Assembly: GCA_049670505.1 (NCBI GenBank)
Contig: JBATTK010000111.1
Coordinates: forward strand, 1 to 48,782
Reading direction: 5' to 3'
DNA length: 48,782 nt
Source of the DNA: JBATTK01 sp049670505
Lineage (GTDB): Bacteria > Bacteroidota > Bacteroidia > Flavobacteriales > Flavobacteriaceae
The position numbers and the translations under genes are program-made. Below the pieces are notes generated by a model. That model was given only the letters and a program-made list of their open reading frames with translations. It did not search any database and was not told the origin of the DNA. The stretch's first letter is position 1; the number at the start of each line of letters is the position of its first letter. Shown in pieces: positions 24,990 to 33,034 of the stretch.

Positions 24990-25178
24990 ATGGATAATTT
25001 TTTGATTCTCGAACGACTAGATCGTTTGGAAAAACTTTTGATAGCGAACAAAGAGGTATTGACCTTTGAGGAAATCTGTGACTATACGGGGATATCCAGA
25101 AGTTACCTGTATAAACTTACCGCTGCGAGAAACATTTCGCATTCCAAACCCAATGGAAAATATTTTCGAAAGGAATAA
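24990..25178 (+). CDS. Excisionase-like HTH protein, C-terminally truncated
   Basis: 62 residues. A leader helix (LERLDRLEKLLIANKEVLTF) is followed by a MerR/HTH_17-type helix-turn-helix (EEICDYTGISRSYLYKLTAA) and the wing start SHSKPNGKYF. Bacteroidota excisionase-like proteins of mobile elements share this layout but usually continue past the wing for about 25-30 residues; here the stop comes directly after FRKE. The gene sits 140 bases inside the right attachment site, where excisionases normally lie. Truncation and the missing integrase suggest a decayed recombination module. Confidence 0.7.
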   Translation: MDNFLILERLDRLEKLLIANKEVLTFEEICDYTGISRSYLYKLTAARNISHSKPNGKYFRKE

Positions 25179-25317
25179 AATCGTTCGTTGGTTGCTCCAA
25201 AACCAATGAAAACCCATACAGGAAATCAAAACGATAGCGGAGCCCGTTCGTTAGGTGATACTCTTTCTGAATTTTTTATCGGTTCACTACTATATCTTGG
25301 GAATTCTCTTGCTGCTA

Positions 25318-25359
<42 letters not shown>

Positions 25360-25387
25360 ACCATTGGGATTGCGCTTCAAAACATGG

Positions 25388-25425
25388 AAAAGCCACCAAA
25401 TTTATTTGGGTGGCTTTCGTGTTTT
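25388..25425 (+). terminator. Duplicated tRNA-type terminator at attR
   Basis: AAAGCCACC/GGTGGCTTT followed by CGTGTTTT, the copy of the terminator at 14510-14544. Confidence 0.65.
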
Positions 25426-25952
25426 AAACGCCCGTGCCGCCAGGCACGGCCAATTGTATTTGCAGGACGGCATATAATCAGGAGCAACCCAGTTACCTTG
25501 GTATTCTCCACCAAGTAACTATAGGCCCCGACAGCATCGTCAGGGCTTTTTTCATTTGCACGCAAAACATGCTTGAAATCAAGTTTGATATTATTTAATA
25601 CAAATTTGCTTACTTTGATACTTCTTCACACTCTAAGAATAATCCTTTGCAAAAGGATCATATTCGTTAGTTGTTTTAAACTCAAATATTAAATCAAAGA
25701 ACTAAAAGCCCCATAAAAGATGAATTGACGAAATTATTAAAAGAGACCATTGATAGGAATCGCAAGGAAAAGTATTTCTCTCTTTTATAACTATCCCGTA
25801 AAACGGCTGTTTTGTGAGACCAGGTACTTGTATTGCCTCATAAAGATGACTTCAGACCCATTCTTATCGTATCAAATAATTTGGATGGTCAAATTTAAAT
25901 GAGCATTCTCTATCTTAGCTTCTAGTTAGTATGTTTCTAATTTCGTTGATTA

Positions 25953-26825
25953 ATGCTAGGTATTCTTAACAAACCACATCCATTCATATTTAACCATTTT
26001 AGCGTTATAATACCAAGTGTAATCACATTTTTGATCATCGTGATTTTTGCCCCTTCACATTTTCAAGATTTAGGATTAACAAGAAGATGGATTGCAGCTC
26101 TAATCACAGCTCTTTTTGTGGCTGCTTGCATCATGATGTCCGTATCTGCCCTAAAAAAACTTCTGCCGAATGCCATGAATGAAGATGATTGGACGATAGG
26201 TAAAGAAATTTTGCTTATCTCATCTACTGTATTGATTGTTTGCATTGCAATTAGCACCTTACTTCTAATCGTTCAAGATAACCGATCATCAGTGGTATCT
26301 TTAATAATAAAGACCGCCTCGATCACAATGGGGATCAGTATTTTCCCAATCATCATCATGATTCTATTCGAACAATATCATCATCAGAAATTACAGTTTA
26401 AAAAGGCTGAAATATTGACCGAAGCACTGACAACGGAAAACCAAAGACTAAAGACAAAGGACGCCACGTCAACTGAAAACATTAAAAAATTATTGATTAG
26501 ATCAGAAAACCAAAATATTGAGCTACGGCTTGATTCAGAAGATTTAGTTTATATGAGATCTGATGGAAATTATATCGAAGTTTACTACTCGGATATGGAA
26601 GAGATTAAAACGAAATTGATCCGTAATCGGTTAAAATCCTTCGAATCTATGTTACCAAATACTGTTTTTTTAAGATGTCATAAAAGCTTTATAGTTAATG
26701 CGAATTATATCATTAAAGTTGAGGGCAATGCCAGAAATCTAGAGCTCAAGCTAAAAGGTATTGCAATGAACATTCCAGTTTCCAGGGCTAAGGTAAAAGA
26801 GGTTTCACAATTTTTAGAAGCATAA
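25953..26825 (+). CDS. Membrane-anchored LytTR DNA-binding regulator
   Basis: 290 residues. Four transmembrane helices in the first 150 residues (HFSVIIPSVITFLIIVIFAP, WIAALITALFVAACIMM, ILLISSTVLIVCIAI, ITMGISIFPIIIMILF) are followed by a short coiled-coil linker. A C-terminal LytTR domain occupies about 190-290 (LVYMRSDGNYIEVYY, FLRCHKSFIVNANYIIK, NIPVSRAKVKEV). This is a common Bacteroidota form of membrane-bound transcription regulator without a receiver domain. It is the first gene beyond the right att repeat; its target is unknown, possibly the following operon on the same strand. Confidence 0.88.
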   Translation: MLGILNKPHPFIFNHFSVIIPSVITFLIIVIFAPSHFQDLGLTRRWIAALITALFVAACIMMSVSALKKLLPNAMNEDDWTIGKEILLISSTVLIVCIAISTLLLIVQDNRSSVVSLIIKTASITMGISIFPIIIMILFEQYHHQKLQFKKAEILTEALTTENQRLKTKDATSTENIKKLLIRSENQNIELRLDSEDLVYMRSDGNYIEVYYSDMEEIKTKLIRNRLKSFESMLPNTVFLRCHKSFIVNANYIIKVEGNARNLELKLKGIAMNIPVSRAKVKEVSQFLEA

Positions 26826-26943
26826 CCATCGGTTGGTTTTCCTGAACATCACAAATACGTCCCAATAATAACAAAGCTACTTAGAAAGGGCGTTCAACCC
26901 AACATGACATTGCAATTTTGCATCGTGAATAAAATAATTTACG

Positions 26944-27618
26944 ATGGATACTATGGTGGACAACATCCTTTACTTACACATTCTGGTCGGTACCATTTCC
27001 TTGATTACTGGATTTATTGCCATAACAAGTGCTAAAGGCAAAACGTGGCATAGACAATCGGGTAAAATCTACTTTTATGCCATGACAGGTGTTTTTATAA
27101 CCGGCATTATTGTGGCGGGTTTTCGACGCAACACTTTCTTGTTTCTTATTGCTTTCTTAAGCTATTACAGTGTTTTCAGTGGAGTTCGGAGTCTAAAACT
27201 AAAAAGAATACATAAAGGCCAGAGACCTAAATGGTTCGATTGGTTTGCAGGCATTCTAAACGGTGTGGTCAATCTAGTATTTATCGCTTATGGCACCTAT
27301 CTAGGTCTCTCACGGGGATTTACTTCCGGAGGGGCGTTATTATCCATAGGTTTCGGATTAGGTGGGCTTTTGATTTCTTACACCAATTTAAGTCCTTTTC
27401 TAAAAAGACCCGACAAGCCCTACCATTGGTATCAGTCACATATTGGCAATATGATGGGTGGATATATTGCGACACTTACTGCGTTCTTATCCACTATTGT
27501 TACAAGATTCGATTTAATGAATTCCTACTTGGCATTTGCCCTGCCTTCGCTAATAGGTATTCCGGTGCTGCTTTATTGGCAAAAACGGACTGAAAAAAAA
27601 TTCAATCCCAAAACTTAG
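26944..27618 (+). CDS. DUF2306-type membrane protein
   Basis: 224 residues, about seven hydrophobic segments. The His-containing N-terminal pattern ILYLHILVGTISLITGFIAI and the GKTWHRQSGKIYFYAM segment are typical of DUF2306 proteins, whose function is not established. An ATG at 26953 would shorten it by three residues. The next gene starts 4 bases after the stop, and another follows with the same spacing, so this is the first gene of a tight three-gene operon. Confidence 0.75.
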   Translation: MDTMVDNILYLHILVGTISLITGFIAITSAKGKTWHRQSGKIYFYAMTGVFITGIIVAGFRRNTFLFLIAFLSYYSVFSGVRSLKLKRIHKGQRPKWFDWFAGILNGVVNLVFIAYGTYLGLSRGFTSGGALLSIGFGLGGLLISYTNLSPFLKRPDKPYHWYQSHIGNMMGGYIATLTAFLSTIVTRFDLMNSYLAFALPSLIGIPVLLYWQKRTEKKFNPKT

Positions 27619-27622
27619 AAAG

Positions 27623-28789
27623 ATGATGAAAAAGATTAACCTAATACCACAGGTGCTAATATTTTGCGCTTTGCTAGGTTGCAATACTATAAGTGAGCTG
27701 AGATTGCAGGCCAAATCAGATTTCAAGCAAGAAGCGGTTACCATCATTCCATTTCGATACGTAAAACAATTGATCGTAATAGATGCACACATCGACAATT
27801 CAGAAGACGCCAATAGTTTCATTTTTGATACTGGGGCGTTTCAAAGTAAGGTGGAATTCAAGTTATCAGGAGAACTCGGCCTTAAAACGATATACAAACG
27901 AAGTAATGGTACAGCCCAAGGCATCAAGAGGGAAGTGGAAATCGCCAATTTCGATTCTATTACGATTTCAAATACAAGCTTTTATAATATTAGCGCCGGC
28001 AAACTTAAATACGATTCCAAGTCTTATAGCCCTTGTATTGCCCAAGACGGTATCATAGGAGCTAACTTGATAAAATTGGCACATTGGAAAATCGACTACA
28101 AAAAGAAAGAGATAAAAATCTCAAAAGATCCTTTTAATGTCAATACTAAAAATAAACACGATGTACTGGATTTTAAAACTTCTTTTCTATCTGGAATTCC
28201 GAAAATCGATATTGAAATCGACGGCCGAATTATTGAGAACGTTATCCTTGATTTAGGTTACAATGGTGGTTTGGTACTACCTTATCAGTTTGCGGAACAA
28301 TTTCAATCAGAAAATACACAGACCATAATCGACCAATCCACGGCAGGTATATTTGGTTCTAATCGAGACATCCAACTTATTAAGGAGTTGAACGTTAAGC
28401 TAGGTAAATACAAGACGAAAATACCTGTTGAATTTTCATCTCTGAACAAGGCATTGTTAGGGAACGATTTTCTAGAGCATTTTACGATGTACCTAAACTA
28501 TGAGGATAATACAATTTTGCTCAAACCCGTTTCAACGGTTACCATAGGTAAGGCCAAGACATTTATTCCAGGAATTCTAAACGATTCACTTTGGATAGTG
28601 AATAGAACACATCCAAAATTACCTCTAAAAATTGGCGATACCCTTAAGACCATCAATGGGTACGGTCCTGAAGAACTTTTTACATCCCATTGTAATTATT
28701 TTTTTGAAATATCTAACATATTGAATGCTCAAAGCATTTTAGTAGAAACCATTGCTGGCAATAAAATGAATATCATCCTAGATCAGTAA
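27623..28789 (+). CDS. Retropepsin-like aspartyl protease lipoprotein
   Basis: 388 residues. A lipoprotein signal (LIFCALLGC) precedes two aspartyl protease half-domains. The first has FIFDTGAFQSKVEF with a catalytic Asp-Thr-Gly; the second has VILDLGYNGGLVLP with Asp-Leu-Gly. The C-terminal end (PLKIGDTLKTINGYGPEELF) is PDZ-like. Such membrane-anchored pepsin-fold proteins with a PDZ end are frequent in Bacteroidota and of unknown substrate. It is the middle gene of an operon with DUF2306 and a hydrolase (4-base gaps on both sides). Confidence 0.78.
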   Translation: MMKKINLIPQVLIFCALLGCNTISELRLQAKSDFKQEAVTIIPFRYVKQLIVIDAHIDNSEDANSFIFDTGAFQSKVEFKLSGELGLKTIYKRSNGTAQGIKREVEIANFDSITISNTSFYNISAGKLKYDSKSYSPCIAQDGIIGANLIKLAHWKIDYKKKEIKISKDPFNVNTKNKHDVLDFKTSFLSGIPKIDIEIDGRIIENVILDLGYNGGLVLPYQFAEQFQSENTQTIIDQSTAGIFGSNRDIQLIKELNVKLGKYKTKIPVEFSSLNKALLGNDFLEHFTMYLNYEDNTILLKPVSTVTIGKAKTFIPGILNDSLWIVNRTHPKLPLKIGDTLKTINGYGPEELFTSHCNYFFEISNILNAQSILVETIAGNKMNIILDQ

Positions 28790-28793
28790 GCCT

Positions 28794-29333
28794 ATGAAAA
28801 AAATAATACGAATAATACTTTTGGTGTGTCTCCTACAGTACGCTACAGCCCAAAAGGTGAAGGACTTCCTTTATGTAGATCCAGCCACCAAAAGCCTACC
28901 AGTATTCGTTAGGGGGCATTTAGATACCAAGACAATCGTACTCCATGTTCAAGGTGGCGATGCTGAAAATGGAATTGACTTTGGAAGATCAGACTATCCA
29001 AAATGGAAAAATACCTTGGAGACCAAAGTTGCCATTGCTTATTTCGATCAAAGTGGGCTGAACAAGTCTGCAAAGAAAATTGATCCTTCAAAAATAAATA
29101 CCAGTCAGGTTTCGAAAGATATTATAGCCATAGCAAAGATTTTGAAAGAAAAATATAACGCAGAGGTTCATTTGATGGGCCATAGCCATGGAGGTCAAAA
29201 TGTTCTCAGATGTCTAGCTAAATTTCCTGAAGATATCGCCTTCATAAAATCAGAAATCATTTTGAACACCCCCATTACGACTGATTTTTCTCTTGAGCGT
29301 TACACAGAGTATCCCCTGCCAGCGCCTGTCTGA
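28794..29333 (+). pseudogene. Secreted alpha/beta hydrolase, truncated by a REP/RAYT insertion
   Basis: 179 residues: signal peptide (IIRIILLVCLLQYATAQ), then an alpha/beta hydrolase fold with the nucleophile elbow GHSHGG (Ser131). The frame ends in YPLPAPV, and these last codons are read from the REP repeat at 29313-29342. The part that should carry the catalytic acid and His is missing, so the product is unlikely to be active. I do not find the lost 3' part beyond the element at 30053. It is the last gene of the operon with DUF2306 and the retropepsin protein. Confidence 0.72.
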
Positions 29334-29342
29334 GACGGGTGC
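29313..29342 (+). repeat. REP element, left copy
   Basis: A 30-base unit: a conserved CCCCTGC head, then a 9-bp hairpin (GCGCCTGTC-TGA-GACGGGTGC region, one G-U pair and one G-T position). The matching unit at 30023-30052 is in inverted orientation; 24 of 30 positions agree and stem changes are compensated. Confidence 0.7.
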
Positions 29343-29396
29343 CATACAGAATGGTCTGAAAAGAGCACACAATAAGGAAAAGTGCAAGTACAAAAG

Positions 29397-29425
29397 AACC
29401 ACAGTCGAAAAGCTGTGGTTTTTGA
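29397..29425 (+). terminator. Terminator ahead of the RAYT gene
   Basis: AACCACAG/CTGTGGTT stem with an 8-base loop followed by a T-rich tail, 20 bases before the RAYT ATG. It may shield the transposase gene from read-through from the hydrolase operon. Confidence 0.65.
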
Positions 29426-29439
29426 ATTTTTAGCTTTCA

Positions 29440-29997
29440 ATGGGCAGAAAGTATAAATTCCATAACCCAACTGCCGTTTATTCCGTTTCCTTTGCCACGG
29501 TTCATTGGATAGATGTATTTACAAGGCAAATCTATTTTGACATTTTACAACAAAGTGTTCAATATTGTCGAAAGGAAAAAGGAATGGGGTTGTATGCCTA
29601 TTGCTTTATGCCAAGTCATGTGCATTTGATTTTCCGTTCGACAAAAGAAGATTACTCGGGCCTTCTTCGCGATTTTAAGAAGTACACTTCCAAAAAACTA
29701 TTACGGGCCATCGAGGAAAATCCAAAGGAAAGTAGAAAAGAATGGTTATTGTGAATGTTCGAGCGAGCTGGCAGGAAAAAGGGCAATGTGTCCAAATATC
29801 AATTTTGACAACATCATAACAAACCTATAGAGCTGTGGGGTACGGCAGTGATGAAACAAAAATTGACATATATACATAACAACCCCGTAGAGGCCGGTTT
29901 TGTAACCGAACCAACAAAATGGAAATATAGCAGTGCAAGAAATATCTCGGAAGAAGACCCCGCTTTTGAAATCGATACCATTGGTTTTTTGGAATGA
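29440..29997 (+). pseudogene. REP-associated tyrosine transposase (RAYT) with two in-frame TGA codons
   Basis: Read as one frame of 185 codons this is a Y1-transposase: HVHLI HUH motif (His60, His62) and catalytic Tyr82 in FKKYTSKK. The C-terminal conserved block LTYIHNNPVEAGFV is followed by WKYSSARN. Two codons are TGA: 29752-29754 (in KEWLL-x-MFERAG) and 29806-29808 (in KYQF-x-QHHNKPIELW). RAYT and related Y1 transposases have Trp at such spots, so both look like TGG-to-TGA transitions. As ordinary genes here end in TGA, recoding is unlikely and the gene is dead. Its length is that of complete RAYTs. Confidence 0.8.
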
Positions 29998-30022
29998 ACG
30001 GGAATTTGGTTTACTTATGTGT

Positions 30023-30052
30023 GCACTCGTCAAAGACGAGCGCTAGCAGGGG
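30023..30052 (-). repeat. REP element, right copy (inverted)
   Basis: On the minus strand: CCCCTGC head, hairpin with stem CTCGTC/GACGAG and loop TTT. Compared with the left copy, two stem base pairs changed on both strands (C-G to T-A, T-G to C-G), keeping the fold. Confidence 0.7.
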
Positions 30053-30059
30053 TTTTGTT

Positions 30060-30107
30060 CCAATTTGGGCGCATAAAAATGTATTTTACAGCTATATAAA
30101 CAAGTTG
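30060..30107 (+). repeat. Left arm of a ~48-bp inverted repeat framing the R-M module
   Basis: The last 29 bases (30079-30107, ending CTATATAAACAAGTTG) are the exact reverse complement of 34818-34846. The outer 19 bases are similar (AATTTGGGCGCATAAA against AAATTGGGTGTATAAA). It starts 8 bases after the right REP. Confidence 0.75.
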
Positions 30108-30281
30108 TCATTTATTTGACCCGAATTAGATCCTCAATATATTTTCATTCTAAAAAACTAGGGGAATTTCTGTAAACCTACAATCCAAACACTTATATAT
30201 TTTAAATTCTTATTCATCGTAAGTAACAATAGTTAGACTATATCGTCATTTATTTAAGGCACACTTATAGACCTTAAAATA

Positions 30282-31118
30282 ATGGTCAAAATAAAAAATA
30301 TCCCACCAGTTATTTCCGGAGTTGTAATAATCATAATTATAGGTATTATAATGCAGCTACCTTTCGATAAAATTATTACAGAATTAAATTTCTCAACTTT
30401 TCACATTGAATATCTTGTGTTAACTGTTAAAATGTCATTAATTTTCCTATTAAGCTTGATACTGGTAAGTAATCTAAAAGAGAAGGCGTTATCTGGTTTG
30501 AGCTCAAACTATAAATGGTCTTTCAAATTCATTAACTTCATACCTTTTTACCTTTTCTTACTAGGTATTTCAACTTTTATAAGTAAAGACCTATCACAAA
30601 TAAGCAGCTATAATCTATTATTATTACTAATTGCGTGTTTAATGGTAGGTTTCGCAGAGGAGTTTATATTTAGAGGTTTCTTACAACCCCTTTTTATAAA
30701 AAAATACATCTCGCATAAAAACGGTATCTTTTTAGGTGTATTATTTCCTGCTTTATTTTTTGGCGCTTCACATTTGCTAAACTTGACGGTTAACAATAAC
30801 ATCCCCCAAGTAATCGGACAATCAATTTATGCTATTTTTATTGGATTCTTTTTTGGGGTAGCCTTATTGAAAACAAACAAGCTGATACCCCTCGCAATCA
30901 CACACGGACTTATCAATTTCTTCTTCTTATTCAGTTCGCTTCCAAACTTAAATAACATCACGGATATCGATAAAGAAGCCACAATAGAAATAACTCTAGC
31001 GGAACAGATTTCGTCTTCTATAGTACCTCTTTTTATTTTTCTGCCATTGTTTATTGTTGGCCTTATACTGATACGGAAAATAAATAAAGAACAGATTCAA
31101 GAAAGAATAAATCTTTAA
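30282..31118 (+). CDS. CPBP-family intramembrane glutamic protease
   Basis: 278 residues, about eight hydrophobic segments. The CPBP/ABI signature is complete: GFAEEFIFRGFLQPLF (Glu-Glu-x3-Arg), then FGASHLLNL with the second-motif His, and ITHGLINFFF with the third. Family members cleave membrane proteins; bacterial examples are tied to bacteriocin self-immunity or prenyl-protein processing. Base composition is lower in GC than the core genes of the window, fitting acquired DNA. It lies inside the inverted-repeat-framed module with the restriction-modification genes, and the next gene follows after 14 bases. Confidence 0.85.
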   Translation: MVKIKNIPPVISGVVIIIIIGIIMQLPFDKIITELNFSTFHIEYLVLTVKMSLIFLLSLILVSNLKEKALSGLSSNYKWSFKFINFIPFYLFLLGISTFISKDLSQISSYNLLLLLIACLMVGFAEEFIFRGFLQPLFIKKYISHKNGIFLGVLFPALFFGASHLLNLTVNNNIPQVIGQSIYAIFIGFFFGVALLKTNKLIPLAITHGLINFFFLFSSLPNLNNITDIDKEATIEITLAEQISSSIVPLFIFLPLFIVGLILIRKINKEQIQERINL

Positions 31119-31132
31119 ACTAAATATATCTT

Positions 31133-31651
31133 ATGAAATTCAAATTATTATTTTTAAGTATTCTATTAATACCATTTTTTATTAAAGCTCAGACCAAAAA
31201 TTCTAATAGAAAATTAAAACAAGTCATTGAAGATTTTAGAACATCAATAATTGAACATAATGATGTTGAAAAATTTGGCGATTTATTTTTACACGACTCT
31301 GTTACTTGGTCCGCAATTTTTACTAATAAGACAAAAAAAATGGCGTTAAAGAGTATGCCCGACTTTACTTTTCATTCAACCAATTATAAAACATTTTATG
31401 AAAATTTAAAAGATAGGACAGAAGAAAAATTCTACAATGTAGAAATAATTGAAAGAAGTGAATTTGCTACCATATCTTTTGATTATACTTTATCCATTAA
31501 CTCAAAAATTCAAAATTGGGGAACCGAATACTGGTCACTTATTTTAATCAATGATACGTGGAAGATAACATCGGTAACTTGGACTATGAATAATGAAGAA
31601 ATAGAAAAATCTCCATTTTCACATGAGACCCCATTTAGATTAACCCCTTAG
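31133..31651 (+). CDS. Secreted NTF2/SnoaL-like protein
   Basis: 172 residues with a signal peptide (LLFLSILLIPFFIKAQ). The mature part has the order expected of a cystatin-like NTF2 fold: N-terminal helix LKQVIEDFRTSIIEHNDVEK, loop with FGDLFLHDSVTWSAIF, and C-terminal strands FDYTLSINS, YWSLILIN and WKITSVTWTMN. Such proteins are often putative enzymes or immunity-type proteins; no catalytic residues can be assigned. It lies 14 bases behind the CPBP gene, so the two are likely co-transcribed. Confidence 0.65.
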   Translation: MKFKLLFLSILLIPFFIKAQTKNSNRKLKQVIEDFRTSIIEHNDVEKFGDLFLHDSVTWSAIFTNKTKKMALKSMPDFTFHSTNYKTFYENLKDRTEEKFYNVEIIERSEFATISFDYTLSINSKIQNWGTEYWSLILINDTWKITSVTWTMNNEEIEKSPFSHETPFRLTP

Positions 31652-31801
31652 CCTGATTTGGAAATTTCTTAATCAGCCATCCCAATGCTTTAAGCTGATC
31701 ACTGGCCTTTGTCCTCAAAAAACTCGTTGACAAATCTGTTAACAAGCAAATTAAGGTTGTTATGATTTGCTTTCAGAATTTAGTTACTTTACAAATTCTC
31801 T

Positions 31802-33034
31802 ATGAGCAAGAAATATTCCGATATAAAAAACAAGTTACAAATCGTTGTAGATAAGAAAACTACAAATGATTTGGCGCATTTAACTCACTATTTTCAGAAT
31901 CATAAAAATGGTGTTTCACAATACTTTAGAACCTCTGCGACCGAATATTTAACGGAACTGCACAAAGAACTAGATATTGTTCAAGAACCCGATTTCCAAT
32001 ATTATCTCCCAATCGAATGGGATATACCATTTCCCCCGCCAAAAAACCCTTCGTTCAAGTTTATAGACTTGTTTGCTGGAATTGGCGGCATCCGACTTGC
32101 TTATCAAAATAATGGTGGAAAGTGCGTCTTTTCGAGCGAATGGGATTCTTATTCCAAAAAAACTTACGAGGCTAATTTTGGCGAAGTACCGTTTGGAGAC
32201 ATTACCAAAATTTTGGAAAAGGAGATTCCTGACCACGATATTTTATTAGGTGGATTTCCCTGCCAACCTTTCTCAATAGCTGGAGTTTCAAAAAAGAAAT
32301 CTTTAGGCCGAGAACACGGATTTTTAGACAAAACCCAAGGAACATTATTCTTTGACATTGCTAGGATTATCAAACATAAAAAGCCCAAAGCTTTTATGTT
32401 AGAAAACGTGAAAAATCTTGTTTCTCACGACAAAAAGAAGACTTTTAAAGTAATCACAGAAACATTGAATGAATTGGGTTACTCGCTTCACTACAAGGTC
32501 TTGGACGGTAAATATTATGTTCCTCAACACAGGGAACGAATAATCATAGTTGGTTTTAAAAAATCAGTTTTCAAGGGCAAAGAAACTTTTGAATTCCCAC
32601 AACCTACTGAGGCAAATTTCGCAATCAAAGAGATTTTGGAACCGAAGGTGGAAGACAAGTATACTTTATCGGACAAACTTTGGAGCTACTTACAAGAATA
32701 CAAGAAAAAGCACCAAGCCAAGGGCAACGGATTTGGATTTGGAATGACCAATTTGAACGGTATTTCAAGAACAATGAGCGCACGATATTATAAAGATGGT
32801 GCTGAAATTCTCATTCCTCAAAAAGGCAAAAACCCTAGAAGATTAACACCAAGAGAGTGTGCTAGACTTCAAGGATTTCCAGATAAATTTATTATTCCTG
32901 TTTCCAATAACCAGGCTTATAAACAATTTGGGAATTCCGTCGTTTCGCCAATGATACAAGCGGTTGGAACGAACGTTGTTAAAGAACTTCAAAAACTCGA
33001 TGAATCTAAACAACCTAAGGTCGCTGTTCATTAA
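31802..33034 (+). CDS. DNA (cytosine-5) methyltransferase of a type II R-M system
   Basis: 410 residues. After an N-terminal extension of about 75 residues come the C5-methyltransferase motifs: FIDLFAGIGGIRLAY (motif I), GGFPCQPFSIAG (motif IV, Cys154), MLENVKNL (motif VI), VPQHRERIIIVGF (motif VIII). The target-recognition region follows, then RRLTPRECARLQGFP (IX) and YKQFGNSV (X). It methylates a short site to protect it from the partner nuclease, whose gene overlaps its 3' end by 35 bases. The N-terminal extension (YSDIKNKLQIVVDKKTTNDL) may serve autoregulation, as in some Dcm/EcoRII-type enzymes; this is inference. Confidence 0.93.
   Translation: MSKKYSDIKNKLQIVVDKKTTNDLAHLTHYFQNHKNGVSQYFRTSATEYLTELHKELDIVQEPDFQYYLPIEWDIPFPPPKNPSFKFIDLFAGIGGIRLAYQNNGGKCVFSSEWDSYSKKTYEANFGEVPFGDITKILEKEIPDHDILLGGFPCQPFSIAGVSKKKSLGREHGFLDKTQGTLFFDIARIIKHKKPKAFMLENVKNLVSHDKKKTFKVITETLNELGYSLHYKVLDGKYYVPQHRERIIIVGFKKSVFKGKETFEFPQPTEANFAIKEILEPKVEDKYTLSDKLWSYLQEYKKKHQAKGNGFGFGMTNLNGISRTMSARYYKDGAEILIPQKGKNPRRLTPRECARLQGFPDKFIIPVSNNQAYKQFGNSVVSPMIQAVGTNVVKELQKLDESKQPKVAVH

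Larger units (their letters stand above)
29313..30052. mobile_element. REPtron: RAYT transposase gene flanked by inverted REP repeats
   Basis: A 740-base unit consisting of the left REP, a terminator hairpin, a RAYT (Y1 transposase) pseudogene and the right REP in inverted orientation. Its left end runs into the open frame of an alpha/beta hydrolase gene. No internal IS-like terminal repeats other than the REPs are visible. Confidence 0.65.
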
